Part shown: piece after piece, positions 55,779-64,000 of the stretch
Layout: each line of letters starts with the position of its first letter
Position numbering within the stretch: the first letter of the stretch is position 1
Source: Neisseria leonii
GTDB lineage: Bacteria; Pseudomonadota; Gammaproteobacteria; Burkholderiales; Neisseriaceae
Reading direction: 5' to 3'
Length of the DNA stretch: 64,000 bases
NCBI RefSeq assembly: GCF_028776105.2
Contig: NZ_CP145606.1
Span: forward strand, 1,302,001 to 1,366,000
The notes under the pieces: generated by a model
What the model was told of the DNA's origin: nothing
Database searches by the model: none
What the model saw: only the letters and a program-made list of their open reading frames with translations
Made by a program: the position numbers and the translations under genes

Positions 55779-56240
55779 TTAACAATCGGCAAAACGTCTG
55801 ACCCGCTCCGCCGCCGGGTAAAGCGCACGCTGCAAATGCTCGGGCGAAAGCGCACAATCCCATTGATCCTGAATACTCAGCCGCCCTTGCTGGGGACACA
55901 GCTCCCACAGGCAACCGATGGCATCTTCTCCGCACCGGCGGCTGAGTGCGGCACAGGCACCGGCGTATTTACAGTCTTTGCAGGCCACGCGGCGCGCTTC
56001 ACCAACCCAACTCAATCTGACTGACCGCTGCTCGTCCTCAATCAGTACAATCGCAGCCTGTTCCCGGACAGAACCGCAATCATTCGGCAGAGAAAAATAA
56101 TAACAACCGTCGACATGGACATACGGGCTGCCGACCACTTCGGCACCGCTCCGGCCCTCCAACACCAACCAAGAATTTGCCGTTTGCTGGTGGAGGCGCA
56201 GAATATCGACTGCAAAGCGCTGAAACAGGGATTCAGACAT
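55779..56240 (-). CDS. PNPOx/HugZ-like protein with Cys-rich tail, Fur-box upstream
   Basis: 153 aa. Residues about 8-75 follow the split-barrel pattern of HugZ/HutZ haem-utilisation proteins (SPYVHVDGCYYFSLP then AAIVLIEDE). The remaining part differs: eight Cys in about 60 residues, including CKDCKYAGAC, RRCGEDAIGC and LWELC, suggesting a metal or Fe-S site. It is shorter than HugZ. AGGAG ribosome site. A Fur-like sequence covers its promoter. Iron or haem metabolism is likely; the reaction is unknown. Confidence 0.68.
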   Translation of the reverse strand: MSESLFQRFAVDILRLHQQTANSWLVLEGRSGAEVVGSPYVHVDGCYYFSLPNDCGSVREQAAIVLIEDEQRSVRLSWVGEARRVACKDCKYAGACAALSRRCGEDAIGCLWELCPQQGRLSIQDQWDCALSPEHLQRALYPAAERVRRFADC

Positions 56241-56316
56241 TTCTCACTCCTACCGCAAACTGCCCGCAGGCCGTTGAACTGGTTGGCATCTTAGCAAAGC
56301 GTTCAAATAAAATCAA

Positions 56317-56351
56317 ATAAAAATTATTATCATTTCAAATATAAAATACAA
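56317..56351 (-). promoter_or_regulatory. Promoter with Fur-like box for the PNPOx-like gene
   Basis: Minus strand: TTGTAT (56351-56346), 16-base spacer, TAATAA as -10. AATGATAATAATTTTTAT (about 56334-56317) matches one Fur half-site well and the other poorly. Confidence 0.55.
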
Positions 56352-56607
56352 GATTCTGTTTTTTAATTGAATTTAGTTTTCAAAATTGCGGCGGGAATGG
56401 AATTTTCAGACGGCCGGAACGGTTCCACACCGCTTCAGGCCGTCTGAAAATACGGCTGCATTCCGCCAAGCAGCCAAGCCGGCACCATCCGCCCGCACCC
56501 TCTCCGCCGTACCGTATCCCGCCATACCGCCCGAAACTGCCGCCCCGCTTTTGACTTTTGCAGTCAAACCCTCTATTCTGGCAGCTTTTCCGCCCATACC
56601 GCCTGCC

Positions 56608-57123
56608 ATGACGCACACACCCGCCGTCCGCCGCGCCGTTTATGCCGGCAGTTTCGACCCGCCCACCAACGGCCATTTGTGGATGATCCGTCAGGCACAA
56701 TGCCTGTTTGACGAACTCATCGTCGCCATCGGTGTCAATCCCGATAAAAAAAGTACTTATTCCGTGGACGAGCGGCGCAGTATGCTGGAAGACATTACCC
56801 GCGAATTTCCCAATGTGCGGGTCAGCTCGTTTGAAAACCGCTTCCTGGTCAATTACGCCCACAGCATCAACGCAGGCTTCATCATACGCGGTATACGTTC
56901 CGGCTTCGATTACGAATACGAGCGCACCATCCGCTACATCAATTCCGATTTGCAGCCCGACATTGCCACCGTCTTCCTGATGCCGCCGCGCGAATTTGCC
57001 GAAGTGTCGTCCACTATGGTGAAAGGACTGGTCGGCCCGCAAGGCTGGCGCGACATTATCCGCCGTTACCTGCCCGACGCGGTCTACCGGAAAATCCTGC
57101 GCGACCACGAAAACAGCAACTGA
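56608..57123 (+). CDS. coaD: Phosphopantetheine adenylyltransferase
   Basis: 171 aa. The nucleotidyl-transferase motif is [11 protein letters not shown], the phosphopantetheine block [14 protein letters not shown], and [10 protein letters not shown] closes the active site. Fourth step of CoA synthesis. It resembles the neisserial CoaD form, which has a short N-terminal lead. No clear ribosome site before the ATG. DUS copies lie at about 56405 and 56438. Confidence 0.94.
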   Translation: MTHTPAVRRAVYAGSFDPPTNGHLWMIRQAQCLFDELIVAIGVNPDKKSTYSVDERRSMLEDITREFPNVRVSSFENRFLVNYAHSINAGFIIRGIRSGFDYEYERTIRYINSDLQPDIATVFLMPPREFAEVSSTMVKGLVGPQGWRDIIRRYLPDAVYRKILRDHENSN

Positions 57124-57140
57124 ATACCGCCCAACGCAAC

Positions 57141-57180
57141 AGGCCGTCTGAAACGGGATTTCCCGGTTTTCAGACGGCCT
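57141..57180. terminator. Inverted DUS pair after coaD
   Basis: AGGCCGTCTGAAA and TTTCAGACGGCCT with CGGGA/TCCCG extending the stem. Confidence 0.8.
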
Positions 57181-57258
57181 TGAAACCGCTCCTCCCGCCC
57201 CAACCGATTACGGCATGATTCCCCTTCCGCTCCCCCCGTTCTCTTTCCGCAACCCTTT

Positions 57259-57336
57259 CAGCCGCTCATACCGTCTGCCAATAATGTGCCGCCAATGGCT
57301 GCGCCGACTTTAATGGCTATTGATAACTCGGCTGAC
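57259..57336 (-). pseudogene. Truncated phage tail tape-measure protein, N-terminal scrap
   Basis: On the minus strand, 25 codons beginning MSAELSIAIKVGAAIGG, the kind of start seen in P2/Mu-like tape-measure proteins, then a stop after a likely frameshift (the next frame reads LKGLRKE). Nothing follows. Confidence 0.5.
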
Positions 57337-57478
57337 ATGATTTTTTATTTCGTGCGGCATAGTAATTTATGCGTTATTGACTGCCGTGGCGGTTTTGTCG
57401 GGTACTTTTTCTGTGTGTCGGGTGGCATACCGCAGCCATAAAACGCCGACGCGTCCGTAAAATCATTCATGAAATGCG

Positions 57479-57667
57479 CTAACCTTTCAGATACTTTTGC
57501 CTAATCTGCCGATTGGCTTCATCCAGCCAGCCGTCAAACTCGTCTAACGGCAAGTCGTAAATCTCTTGCATGCTCCACCCGAACCACCATGCCATATCCG
57601 CACAAGCCGGCAACAAATCTTTATTCAGTTGTTGAGAAGTTTTGTGATCCGCCTGTTTCGTCTTCGC
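57479..57667 (-). pseudogene. Phage GpE-type tail protein remnant
   Basis: Open minus-strand frame of 62 codons bounded by stops. From its ATG at 57595 it reads MAWWFGWSMQEIYDLPLDEF and then WLDEANRQI. This fits the small GpE tail protein of P2-like phages (aromatic/Trp start, DLPLDELxxW). The upstream part (DHKTSQQLNKDLLPACAD) may be the end of the overlapping tail gene. In P2 order it precedes the tape measure, as here. Between them a 41-codon frame (57345-57470) is unassigned. Confidence 0.55.
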
Positions 57668-57719
57668 TTATTGCCGTCCAACCCATCGGCATCAGCACCA
57701 TGCCCTGCCGTTCCGCCGT

Positions 57720-58628
57720 TCAGACGGCCTCCGACACTTCCGTTTCCGTGCAAATGGCCGCCGACGGCACTTTGTCCAGCCGCCAATGCGCCACCGTCCA
57801 TGCCAGCAGCGCGCGGCAGTCGGCTCCGTGCGGCGCGGGCGGAATGTTCAGGTATGCCATCACGCGGCGCAGCAGTTCGGTTTTACAGGCCGTATCCAGC
57901 GCGGGGGCAAGAGTCTGTTTCGACCACTTCTGGCCGAAGCGGTTTACCAGCAGCGGCAGATGGGCGTAAGACGGCGTCGGCAGCCGCAGGCAGGATTGCA
58001 GATAAATCTGACGCGGCGCGGACACCAGCAAATCCTGCCCGCGCACCACATGGTTCACGCCCTGCTCGGCATCGTCCACCACCACGGCCAATTGATAAGC
58101 CCAAAATCCGTCGGCGCGCAGCAGGACAAAATCGCCGATGTCGTCGGCCAGATTCTGACGGTAATGTCCTACCACCGCATCATCGAATCCGACGGCCTGC
58201 GCACCGACCTTCAACCGCCATGCGGGCGTTTTCGCAGATGACGGGGCGCGTTCCGCCGCATCGCGGCAGCGGCCGTTGTAAACAAAACCGTCCGCCCCCG
58301 CCCGTGCCGCCGCCTGCCAGTCTTTGCGGCTGCAATAGCAGGGATACACATCACGCTGCCGCTGCAACTGTGCCAAAGCGGCACGGTAGGCCTCGTGGCG
58401 GCGGCTCTGATACATCACGCTGCCGTCCCACTCGAAACCGAACGCTTCCAACGTGCGCAGAATATCGTCCGCCGCCCCGCGCATTTCACGAGGCGGGTCC
58501 AAATCCTCCATACGCACCAGCCAACGCCCGCCCGCCGCCCGCGCATCGGCATAAGAAGCCAGCGCCGTCAGCAGCGAACCGATATGCAGCTGCCCTGTGG
58601 GGCTGGGGGCAAAACGTCCGACATACAT
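57720..58628 (-). CDS. gluQ: Glutamyl-Q tRNA(Asp) synthetase
   Basis: 302 aa. Truncated GluRS-like enzyme lacking the anticodon domain. [17 protein letters not shown] (HIGH motif), four-Cys/Tyr zinc region CYCSRKDW...GRC, and the KMSKS variant QKWSKQ. Attaches Glu to queuosine of tRNA-Asp. Start at ATG 58628 with GGAG 8 bases upstream. The stop and last residues come from a DUS. Confidence 0.93.
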   Translation of the reverse strand: MYVGRFAPSPTGQLHIGSLLTALASYADARAAGGRWLVRMEDLDPPREMRGAADDILRTLEAFGFEWDGSVMYQSRRHEAYRAALAQLQRQRDVYPCYCSRKDWQAAARAGADGFVYNGRCRDAAERAPSSAKTPAWRLKVGAQAVGFDDAVVGHYRQNLADDIGDFVLLRADGFWAYQLAVVVDDAEQGVNHVVRGQDLLVSAPRQIYLQSCLRLPTPSYAHLPLLVNRFGQKWSKQTLAPALDTACKTELLRRVMAYLNIPPAPHGADCRALLAWTVAHWRLDKVPSAAICTETEVSEAV

Positions 58629-58768
58629 ATTTTCCACTCCCGTGCGCCGTGTGTCGGCCGCACCATAGGCAAAAACGGCATTTTAACCGATTTCAGACGG
58701 CCTATCCGCCGCCCGAATACGCGCTTTGCGCTATAATGGCCGTCTGAAAAACAGTCTTTCCCGCCGCC

Positions 58769-59446
58769 ATGCCCGTCGATTTTTCCCGCCCCCTGCTCGC
58801 CATCGATACCGGCACGCCTTTTCTCTCGCTGGCATTGTCCGCACACGGGCAGACCCTGCTGTTTCACGAAGCCGCTGCCAACCGCCAGTCCGAACAGATT
58901 CTGCCGCAAATCGGCCGCCTGCTGGCCGAAGCGGACTGCCGCACCGCCGACCTTGGCGCCATCGTGTACGCACAGGGGCCGGGCGCGTTTACCGGCCTGC
59001 GCATCGGTGCGGGCGTAGCACAGGGCTTGGCCGCACCGCACGGCCTGCCGCTGATCGGCATTCCCGGCCTCGATGCCGTGGCATACCAAATCCGCGCACC
59101 ACTGGTTCTGGCCGCCACCGATGCGCGCATGGGCGAAGTGTTTTACGCATGGTTCGATACCGAAAACGGCCGCCGGTTAAGCCCCTACCGGGTCGGCCCG
59201 GCCGATACCGTCGAACCGCCGCAGGCAGGCAGCGTCTGCGGCATCGGCAACGCCTTTGCCCTGCCCGAACCACCGCCGTTTGCGGGTCGCGCCGATATGC
59301 CCACCGCCGCCGATTATCTGAACATGGCGCGCAGCGGTGCGTATCCCGTTCAGACGGCCGCACAGGCCGATTTGCTGTATGTGCGCGACAAAATCGCCCT
59401 CACCGCCGCCGAACAGGCTGCCGCCAAACAGGCCGCATCATGCTGA
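58769..59446 (+). CDS. tsaB: tRNA threonylcarbamoyladenosine biosynthesis protein TsaB
   Basis: 225 aa. ASKHA-fold, LLAIDTGTPFLSLAL at the start, then QGPGAFTGLRIGAGVAQGLA, the TsaB signature. Partner of TsaD/TsaE in t6A synthesis. Overlaps rimI by 7 bases. TATAAT at 58732-58737 is a likely -10 box. Confidence 0.94.
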   Translation: MPVDFSRPLLAIDTGTPFLSLALSAHGQTLLFHEAAANRQSEQILPQIGRLLAEADCRTADLGAIVYAQGPGAFTGLRIGAGVAQGLAAPHGLPLIGIPGLDAVAYQIRAPLVLAATDARMGEVFYAWFDTENGRRLSPYRVGPADTVEPPQAGSVCGIGNAFALPEPPPFAGRADMPTAADYLNMARSGAYPVQTAAQADLLYVRDKIALTAAEQAAAKQAASC

Positions 59447-59877
59447 TCCGTGCCGCCCTGCCCGCCGACTGCGCCGCGCTGGCCGCGCTGGACGCACAAT
59501 GCAACCCTTCGCCGTGGCGCGAAACCCAGTTTTCTGCCGCGTTGGGCAACACACACAGCCAAACCATTTTGGCCGAATCAGACGGCCTGCTGCTCGGTTT
59601 CGCCGTCTGGCAGACCGTCTGCGGCGAATCGGAACTGCACCTGATTGCCGTGAGCCCGGAACACCGCCGCCAAGGCATTGCCGCCGGATTGATGGCAAAC
59701 TGGCTGACACAAACCGCCGGCGCAGCAAAACACTTTCTCGAAGTCCGCCACAGCAACGAAGCAGCCATCGCCCTGTACCGCCGTTTCGGTTTTGACGAAT
59801 GCGGCCGCCGCAAAAACTACTACCCCCTGCCCGACGGCACGCGCGAAGACGCCATTCTCATGGAGCAAATATGTTAA
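59440..59877 (+). CDS. rimI: Ribosomal-protein-alanine N-acetyltransferase RimI
   Basis: 145 aa GNAT acetyltransferase. Acetyl-CoA loop RRQGIAAGLM and EVRHSNEAAIALYRRFGF. The usual neighbour of tsaB. Acetylates the N-terminus of ribosomal protein S18. Overlaps both neighbours by 7 bases. Confidence 0.92.
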   Translation: MLIRAALPADCAALAALDAQCNPSPWRETQFSAALGNTHSQTILAESDGLLLGFAVWQTVCGESELHLIAVSPEHRRQGIAAGLMANWLTQTAGAAKHFLEVRHSNEAAIALYRRFGFDECGRRKNYYPLPDGTREDAILMEQIC

Positions 59878-60599
59878 GCAGCCGCTACCTGCATTTACAC
59901 GAAGCACTCGGCTTGGGACCGATGTGGCTGCGGCGCGGCGCCAAACTGCGTCCGCCCGAAACTGCGCAGACACAGGCCGAAACCGCCGACACGCTGCCTG
60001 ACGGCGGCAGCCCGTCCGCCCCTGCCGCCCGCGAAACACTCTTGGCCGCAGTCAGACAAGCCGCCAAAACAGCGACACCGTCAGCCGAACCAAACCGCGA
60101 AACCGCAGCACCAGCCTCGGCGGCCGATACCGCCGATAAAGCCGTCCATCTCGAAGCCTTACGCGGCCGTATCCAACCGGCCAAACTGATGTTGGCCACC
60201 GTCTGCCCCACGCCCGAAGACTTGATGGCAGGCAGCCTGTTCAGCGGTACAGACGGCATTCTGCTCGACAATATGCTGGCCGCCATCGGCCTCACCCGCG
60301 CGCAGACCCACTGCACCGCCTGGCTGGCAAACACCGCCTTCGCGCCGCAGCCGTCGGCAGACGATATGCTGGCGGCGGCGGGCAGAATCCAAGCCGAATT
60401 GACCCTGTCGGAAGCCAAAGCCCTGATTGTGCTGGGGCAGATATTCGAGCAGCCCGAGCATCAGGCTGCCGCCCGCCAAGCCTGTGCCGGCATACCGCTG
60501 TTCCACCTGCCCCACCCCGCCCGCCTGCTGCGCCAGCCGCATTTGAAAGCGCAGGCATGGCAGACCTTGAAACAAATCCGCCGCCTGCTGCAAAATTAA
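59871..60599 (+). CDS. Uracil-DNA glycosylase superfamily protein
   Basis: 242 aa. Residues 25-105 are a low-complexity Pro/Ala/Thr linker. The C-terminal domain follows the family 4 UDG layout: DLMAGSLFSGTDGILLDNMLAAIGL, ALIVLGQ, and HLPHPARLLRQPHLKAQAW (motif 2 HPxxLL). The motif 1 GEAPG is replaced by VCPTPED and the Fe-S cysteines are not evident, so activity may be altered. Coupled to rimI by overlap. Confidence 0.78.
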   Translation: MLSSRYLHLHEALGLGPMWLRRGAKLRPPETAQTQAETADTLPDGGSPSAPAARETLLAAVRQAAKTATPSAEPNRETAAPASAADTADKAVHLEALRGRIQPAKLMLATVCPTPEDLMAGSLFSGTDGILLDNMLAAIGLTRAQTHCTAWLANTAFAPQPSADDMLAAAGRIQAELTLSEAKALIVLGQIFEQPEHQAAARQACAGIPLFHLPHPARLLRQPHLKAQAWQTLKQIRRLLQN

Positions 60600-60905
60600 C
60601 GGCCGTACCGGCCGCCCCTTCCCAGCAGCATTCGAATCGGCAGCTGGTTCAGTCGGCGGGCAACCTGCCAGCAACCACCCGAGTTACGTTACCGAAAGGC
60701 CGTCTGAACACCTGCTTTCAGACGGCCTTGACTTGTCTGCCATGGTTTCTATCCGGCCTTTTTTCAACCAATCACGCCGATCAGTACAGACTGCCGGCAT
60801 TTTTGCTTACCGACAAAAAGGCCGTCTGAAAACGGATCGGGTACATTCCTGTCAAGCAGCATAAAACACCCGCCACGTTTTCAGACGGCCTCGGCCGCAC
60901 ACGGT
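60600..60905. other. Gap with two inverted DUS pairs
   Basis: No gene. Pairs at 60695-60729 (tight hairpin, ends the rimI-UDG transcript) and 60818-60891 (about 45 bases apart, before the sspB stop). Confidence 0.75.
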
Positions 60906-61337
60906 TTATTTTCCCAATTTCAAAATCTTTTTCTTCGGCTTCTGCCCCGCAGCACCGTCAGGACGTGCAGCCGTTTGGGGAGCGGGCGCACTGTCGGCCT
61001 GTATACCGTCCGTTTCGTTTTCCCCGTAAGGCTCGACTTCAAAACCCATGCCTTCGCCGGTTTCACGGGCGAAAATACCGCGCACATGGCCGACGGGAAT
61101 CCAAATATCTTGTGCCACTCCGGCAAAACGGGCGGAAAAGCTGACCCATTCGTTATCGATATGCAGATTTTTCGCCGCATTCGGGCCGATATTCAGCACA
61201 ATTTCGCCGTTTTCTACATATTGCGCCGGTACCCGGGTATGCGCGTTTACCCACACCGCAATATACGGCGTATGGCCGCTGTCGGTACACCATTCATACA
61301 GCGCGCGCAAAAGATAGGGTTTGGTGGATAAACTCAT
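60906..61337 (-). CDS. sspB: ClpXP adaptor SspB
   Basis: 143 aa. Folded domain starting STKPYLLRALYEWCTD, with NIGPNA and WVSFSARFAG, then an acidic/Pro-rich linker and the C-terminal ClpX-binding tail KKKILKLGK. Delivers ssrA-tagged proteins to ClpXP. ATG at 61337 (GGAGGGG upstream) chosen over the GTG at 61340. Follows sspA. Confidence 0.95.
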   Translation of the reverse strand: MSLSTKPYLLRALYEWCTDSGHTPYIAVWVNAHTRVPAQYVENGEIVLNIGPNAAKNLHIDNEWVSFSARFAGVAQDIWIPVGHVRGIFARETGEGMGFEVEPYGENETDGIQADSAPAPQTAARPDGAAGQKPKKKILKLGK

Positions 61338-61351
61338 CACGCCCCTCCGCC

Positions 61352-61957
61352 TTAACGCCGCATGGCCTTCTCAGCCGGAGTCAGTGCTTCGATAAAGGCT
61401 TCGCGCTGGAAGATGCGTTCGGCGTATTTCAGCAGCGGCGCGGCACTTTTGCCCAATTTGATGTCGTAATGATCCAAACGCCACAGCAAAGGCGCCAGTG
61501 CCACATCAATCATGGAAAAATCATCACCCATGATGTATTTGTTTTTGGCAAATGCCGGTGCCAGCATGGTCAGCCCCTGCGCAACGGCTTCACGCGCTTT
61601 GGCCTGCTCTTTGCTGCCCGCCTCGGGCGACTCCAACACCTGAACGTGGCTGAACAGTTCTTTCTCCAAACGGTACAGCACCAGACGGCCCCGGCCGCGC
61701 TGCACCGGATCGCCCGGCATCAGTTGCGGGTGCGGAAAACGCTCGTCGATGTATTCATTGATGATGTTCGACTCGTGCAAAATCAAATCACGCTCCACCA
61801 GCACCGGCACTTGGTTGTACGGATTCATCACAGCCAAATCTTCGGGCTTGTTGAAAATATCCACGTCTTTGATTTCAAAGTCCATGCCTTTTTCAAAAAG
61901 GACAAAACGGCAGCGGTGGCTGAACGGACAGGTAATGCCGGAATACAGTATCATCAT
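61352..61957 (-). CDS. sspA: Stringent starvation protein A (GST-like)
   Basis: 201 aa. Thioredoxin-fold start ILYSGITCPFSHRCRFVL, then NPYNQVPVLVERDLILHESNIINEYIDERFPHP, the SspA pattern. Binds RNA polymerase in stationary phase. Tandem ATGs at 61957 and 61954. Confidence 0.94.
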   Translation of the reverse strand: MMILYSGITCPFSHRCRFVLFEKGMDFEIKDVDIFNKPEDLAVMNPYNQVPVLVERDLILHESNIINEYIDERFPHPQLMPGDPVQRGRGRLVLYRLEKELFSHVQVLESPEAGSKEQAKAREAVAQGLTMLAPAFAKNKYIMGDDFSMIDVALAPLLWRLDHYDIKLGKSAAPLLKYAERIFQREAFIEALTPAEKAMRR

Positions 61958-62120
61958 ATTGCACAAATCCTTATCTCAAATGCCGCAATTGTGCGGTTCA
62001 GGCTGCGGCAGACGGTTTTCAGACGGCCTGCCGCAGACAGTGAAAAATAAATGGAAATCATAGCCGATTTATGCCGGAAATACCAGAAAATCAGAACAAG
62101 CATTTGTTTTAATAATAAAA

Positions 62121-62144
62121 AAGCAGAATCTTCCGATTCTGCTT
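62121..62144 (-). terminator. Intrinsic terminator of the petBC operon
   Basis: Minus-strand stem AAGCAGAATC / GATTCTGCTT with a 4-base loop, then TTTTTTATT. It begins 17 bases past the petC stop. Confidence 0.9.
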
Positions 62145-62161
62145 TGAGAAAACGCACCTGC

Positions 62162-62950
62162 TTAATGCACGTCTTTCCAATACTCTTTTTTCAAGAAATA
62201 CGCCAACGGCAGCAAAACGGCCAGCAGGAAAATCATCACGACATAACCGATCTGCTTACGCTGCATTTGTGCCGGTTCGGCCATGTACACCATAAAGCCA
62301 ACCAAGTCGCGGACATAGTCGTCATAGTCTTTCTCGATGACATTGCCGTTGGGCAGTTGGCGGCTGTGCAGGCCGGTTGCCTCCCAGCGAAGCTTCGGCA
62401 CGGTGTTGCCGTGTGCGTCCTGCTCCATCACAGGATTGCCCTTGTCGTCCAACTCCACTGCTTTGATGCCCTGCTGCTCCCACAGCGGATGCGGCATGGC
62501 GGCATTGGGCAGAACCGTGTTGTTCCAGCCGGTCGGGCGGGTCGGATCTTTATAGAAACCGCGCATATAGGCGTACAGATAATCCGCACCGCGCGAACGG
62601 GCAATCAACGTCAAATCCGGCGGCGCGACACCCAGCCATTTTTTCGCATCCTGCGGATTCATGGCCGCCTGCATGACATCACCGACCTTGTCGGTGGTAA
62701 ACATCATGTTCTTTTTGATTTCGTCTTCAGTCAGCCCCAGATCCTGCAGGCGGTTAAAGCGCATACTCGTGGCCGAATGGCACGAAAGACAATAGTTCGT
62801 AAAAATCTTGGCACCGTTTTGCAGGCTGATTTGGTTACCCAAATCAATGTCCACCTTTTCATAGCTGACATTGCCGCCGGCCGCCAGAGCCATACTTACC
62901 GGTGCCGCCAAAACCAAGGCAGCAACCCATTTTTTCAAGGTTTTTTTCAT
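62162..62950 (-). CDS. petC: Cytochrome c1 of the bc1 complex
   Basis: 262 aa. Signal peptide (MKKTLKKWVAALVLAAP...ALA), haem site CLSCH, axial Met region and a C-terminal membrane helix (IGYVVMIFLLAVLLPLAYFL) before KKEYWKDVH. Start at 62950 with GAGGG at 9 bases. Second of the two bc1 genes seen; petB is upstream. Confidence 0.95.
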   Translation of the reverse strand: MKKTLKKWVAALVLAAPVSMALAAGGNVSYEKVDIDLGNQISLQNGAKIFTNYCLSCHSATSMRFNRLQDLGLTEDEIKKNMMFTTDKVGDVMQAAMNPQDAKKWLGVAPPDLTLIARSRGADYLYAYMRGFYKDPTRPTGWNNTVLPNAAMPHPLWEQQGIKAVELDDKGNPVMEQDAHGNTVPKLRWEATGLHSRQLPNGNVIEKDYDDYVRDLVGFMVYMAEPAQMQRKQIGYVVMIFLLAVLLPLAYFLKKEYWKDVH

Positions 62951-62964
62951 CTTCACCGCCCTCA

Positions 62965-64000
62965 TCAAATATTGACTGCAAACAGATAAGCGCCAACCAA
63001 AGCCAAAGCCGTATATACAAAGAACATCAGCTTCTGCCTACCCGTACTCATGGTAACGCGCTCCGGTACGGCTTTGTTTTTGTCCAGCTTGGTGTAAAAA
63101 GGCATACCCAAAAAGAAAACAAAGTAGATAACACTCAAAATTTGCGATACAACCGTACGCAGGTTGCTTGCCGGCAGTGCACCCAAAATACCCAAGCCGA
63201 TAAAGGCGATCACAAACAGAACCAGCATGGTACGGAAAATCGGGCCGCGGTAACGGACAGATTTGACTTCCCCACGATCCAGCCACGGCAGCAGGGCAAT
63301 CAAAATGACCGCAGCCCCCATTGCCAATACCCCCCAGACCTGAGTACCCCAGAACGACGGAACCGCACGCAAAATGGCATAGAACGGCGTAAAGTACCAA
63401 ACGGGCGCAATATGGGGCGGCGTAACCATCGGATTGGCCGGATCAAAGTTGGGCTTCTCCAAGAAATAGCCGCCGGCCTCGGGCGCAAAGAACATGATGG
63501 CGCAGAAAACAATCAGGAACACCACCACGCCCAAAATATCCTTCACCGTGTAATACGGATGGAAAGGAATACCGTCCAGCGGGATACCGTTTTCGTCTTT
63601 CAGTTTTTTGATTTCGATGCCGTCGGGATTATTGGAACCCACTTCGTGCAGCGCAATCAGGTGCGCAACCACCAAACCCACCAGAACCAGCGGCAGAGCA
63701 ATCACATGCAGGGCAAAAAAGCGGTTAAGCGTTGCATCGGAAACGTTAAAGTCGCCGCGAATCCAAGTCGATAAATCGGGGCCGATAACGGGAATGGCCG
63801 CAAACAGGTTAATGATGACCTGCGCGCCCCAAAACGACATCTGCCCCCACGGCAGCAGATAGCCCATAAAAGCTTCGGCCATCAATACCAGGAAAATCAG
63901 TGAGCCGAACACCCACACCAGTTCGCGCGGTTTTTTGAACGAACCGTAAATCAGGCCGCGGAACATATGCAGGTATACCACGACAAAGAACATGGAAGCA
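62965..64000 (-). CDS. petB: Cytochrome b of the bc1 complex, 3' part
   Basis: 345 codons, 5' end beyond the window. GYLLPWGQMSFW follows helix C, haem histidines are in FALHVIALPLVLVGLVVAHLIALHEVG, and the Qo motif reads PVWYF rather than PEWY, the form common in beta- and gamma-proteobacteria. Later helices complete the C-terminal domain. petC starts 15 bases on. Confidence 0.96.
   Translation of the reverse strand, partial: ASMFFVVVYLHMFRGLIYGSFKKPRELVWVFGSLIFLVLMAEAFMGYLLPWGQMSFWGAQVIINLFAAIPVIGPDLSTWIRGDFNVSDATLNRFFALHVIALPLVLVGLVVAHLIALHEVGSNNPDGIEIKKLKDENGIPLDGIPFHPYYTVKDILGVVVFLIVFCAIMFFAPEAGGYFLEKPNFDPANPMVTPPHIAPVWYFTPFYAILRAVPSFWGTQVWGVLAMGAAVILIALLPWLDRGEVKSVRYRGPIFRTMLVLFVIAFIGLGILGALPASNLRTVVSQILSVIYFVFFLGMPFYTKLDKNKAVPERVTMSTGRQKLMFFVYTALALVGAYLFAVNI

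Noticed and set aside
57345..57470. 41-codon minus-strand frame between the phage scraps
   Set aside because: Could be phage debris, but too short and without any recognisable feature to call as a gene.
57566..58747. 393-codon frame over gluQ
   Set aside because: Proline- and arginine-rich shadow of the gluQ gene.

Overview
The window looks like the chromosome of a GC-rich member of the Neisseriaceae. The 10-mer GCCGTCTGAA, mostly as the 12-mer AGGCCGTCTGAA (the neisserial AG-type DNA uptake sequence, DUS), occurs dozens of times. It often forms inverted pairs downstream of genes, and in several genes it supplies the stop codon. Gene content also fits: TldD, neisserial-type CoaD, di-haem cytochrome c5, SspA/SspB next to petBC, and a PTS phosphorelay without a sugar permease. 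No rRNA, intact insertion sequence or CRISPR array was seen.

Layout. 1-13 kb is housekeeping: the end of a siderophore/haem ABC ATPase, tldD, trpC, map, tyrB, dusA, a LysE-type exporter, thyA, lrgAB, an NlpC/P60 hydrolase, ubiB, grxC and tsaC. A Fur-box promoter at 2072-2099 followed by a strong terminator marks a probable NrrF-like iron-responsive small RNA. 13.7-20 kb holds a trans-4-hydroxy-L-proline catabolic set: epimerase, FAD dehydrogenase, DapA-like deaminase, semialdehyde dehydrogenase and an AGCS symporter. 20.1-22.4 kb is a low-GC islet with a Fur-box promoter, a colicin-like pore-forming protein split by a frameshift, and a colicin A/N-type four-helix immunity protein. This is the most unusual system in the window.

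22.5-25.1 kb has a PAS-AraC regulator, a ThiO-like oxidase and a repeat-rich gap containing a duplicated 3' end of scoB. 25.1-40.1 kb is an unbroken minus-strand block: hpd, VOC protein, fahA, nhaC, maiA, FAD monooxygenase, DUF2783, TRAP transporter, atoE, 3-hydroxybutyrate dehydrogenase, scoA, scoB. A LysR gene and a thiolase lie just beyond it on the plus strand. Together these would take tyrosine to fumarate and acetoacetate and on to acetyl-CoA, but no cupin-type homogentisate dioxygenase gene is present in the window.

44-64 kb returns to core genes: tRNA-Arg(CCT), ispB, darP, a DUF2750 protein, a PAP2 phosphatase, the PTS relay, ilvIHC, tRNA-Arg(CCG), cytochrome c5, anmK, a Fur-box-preceded PNPOx-like protein with a Cys-rich tail, coaD, P2-like phage-tail scraps, gluQ, tsaB-rimI-UDG, sspBA and petCB. 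Intergenic DNA is dominated by three repeat types: DUS pairs, a GTCGGATAC/GTATCCGAC palindrome, and a 30/31-bp direct repeat that starts at a DUS. The three often sit together as one composite element.
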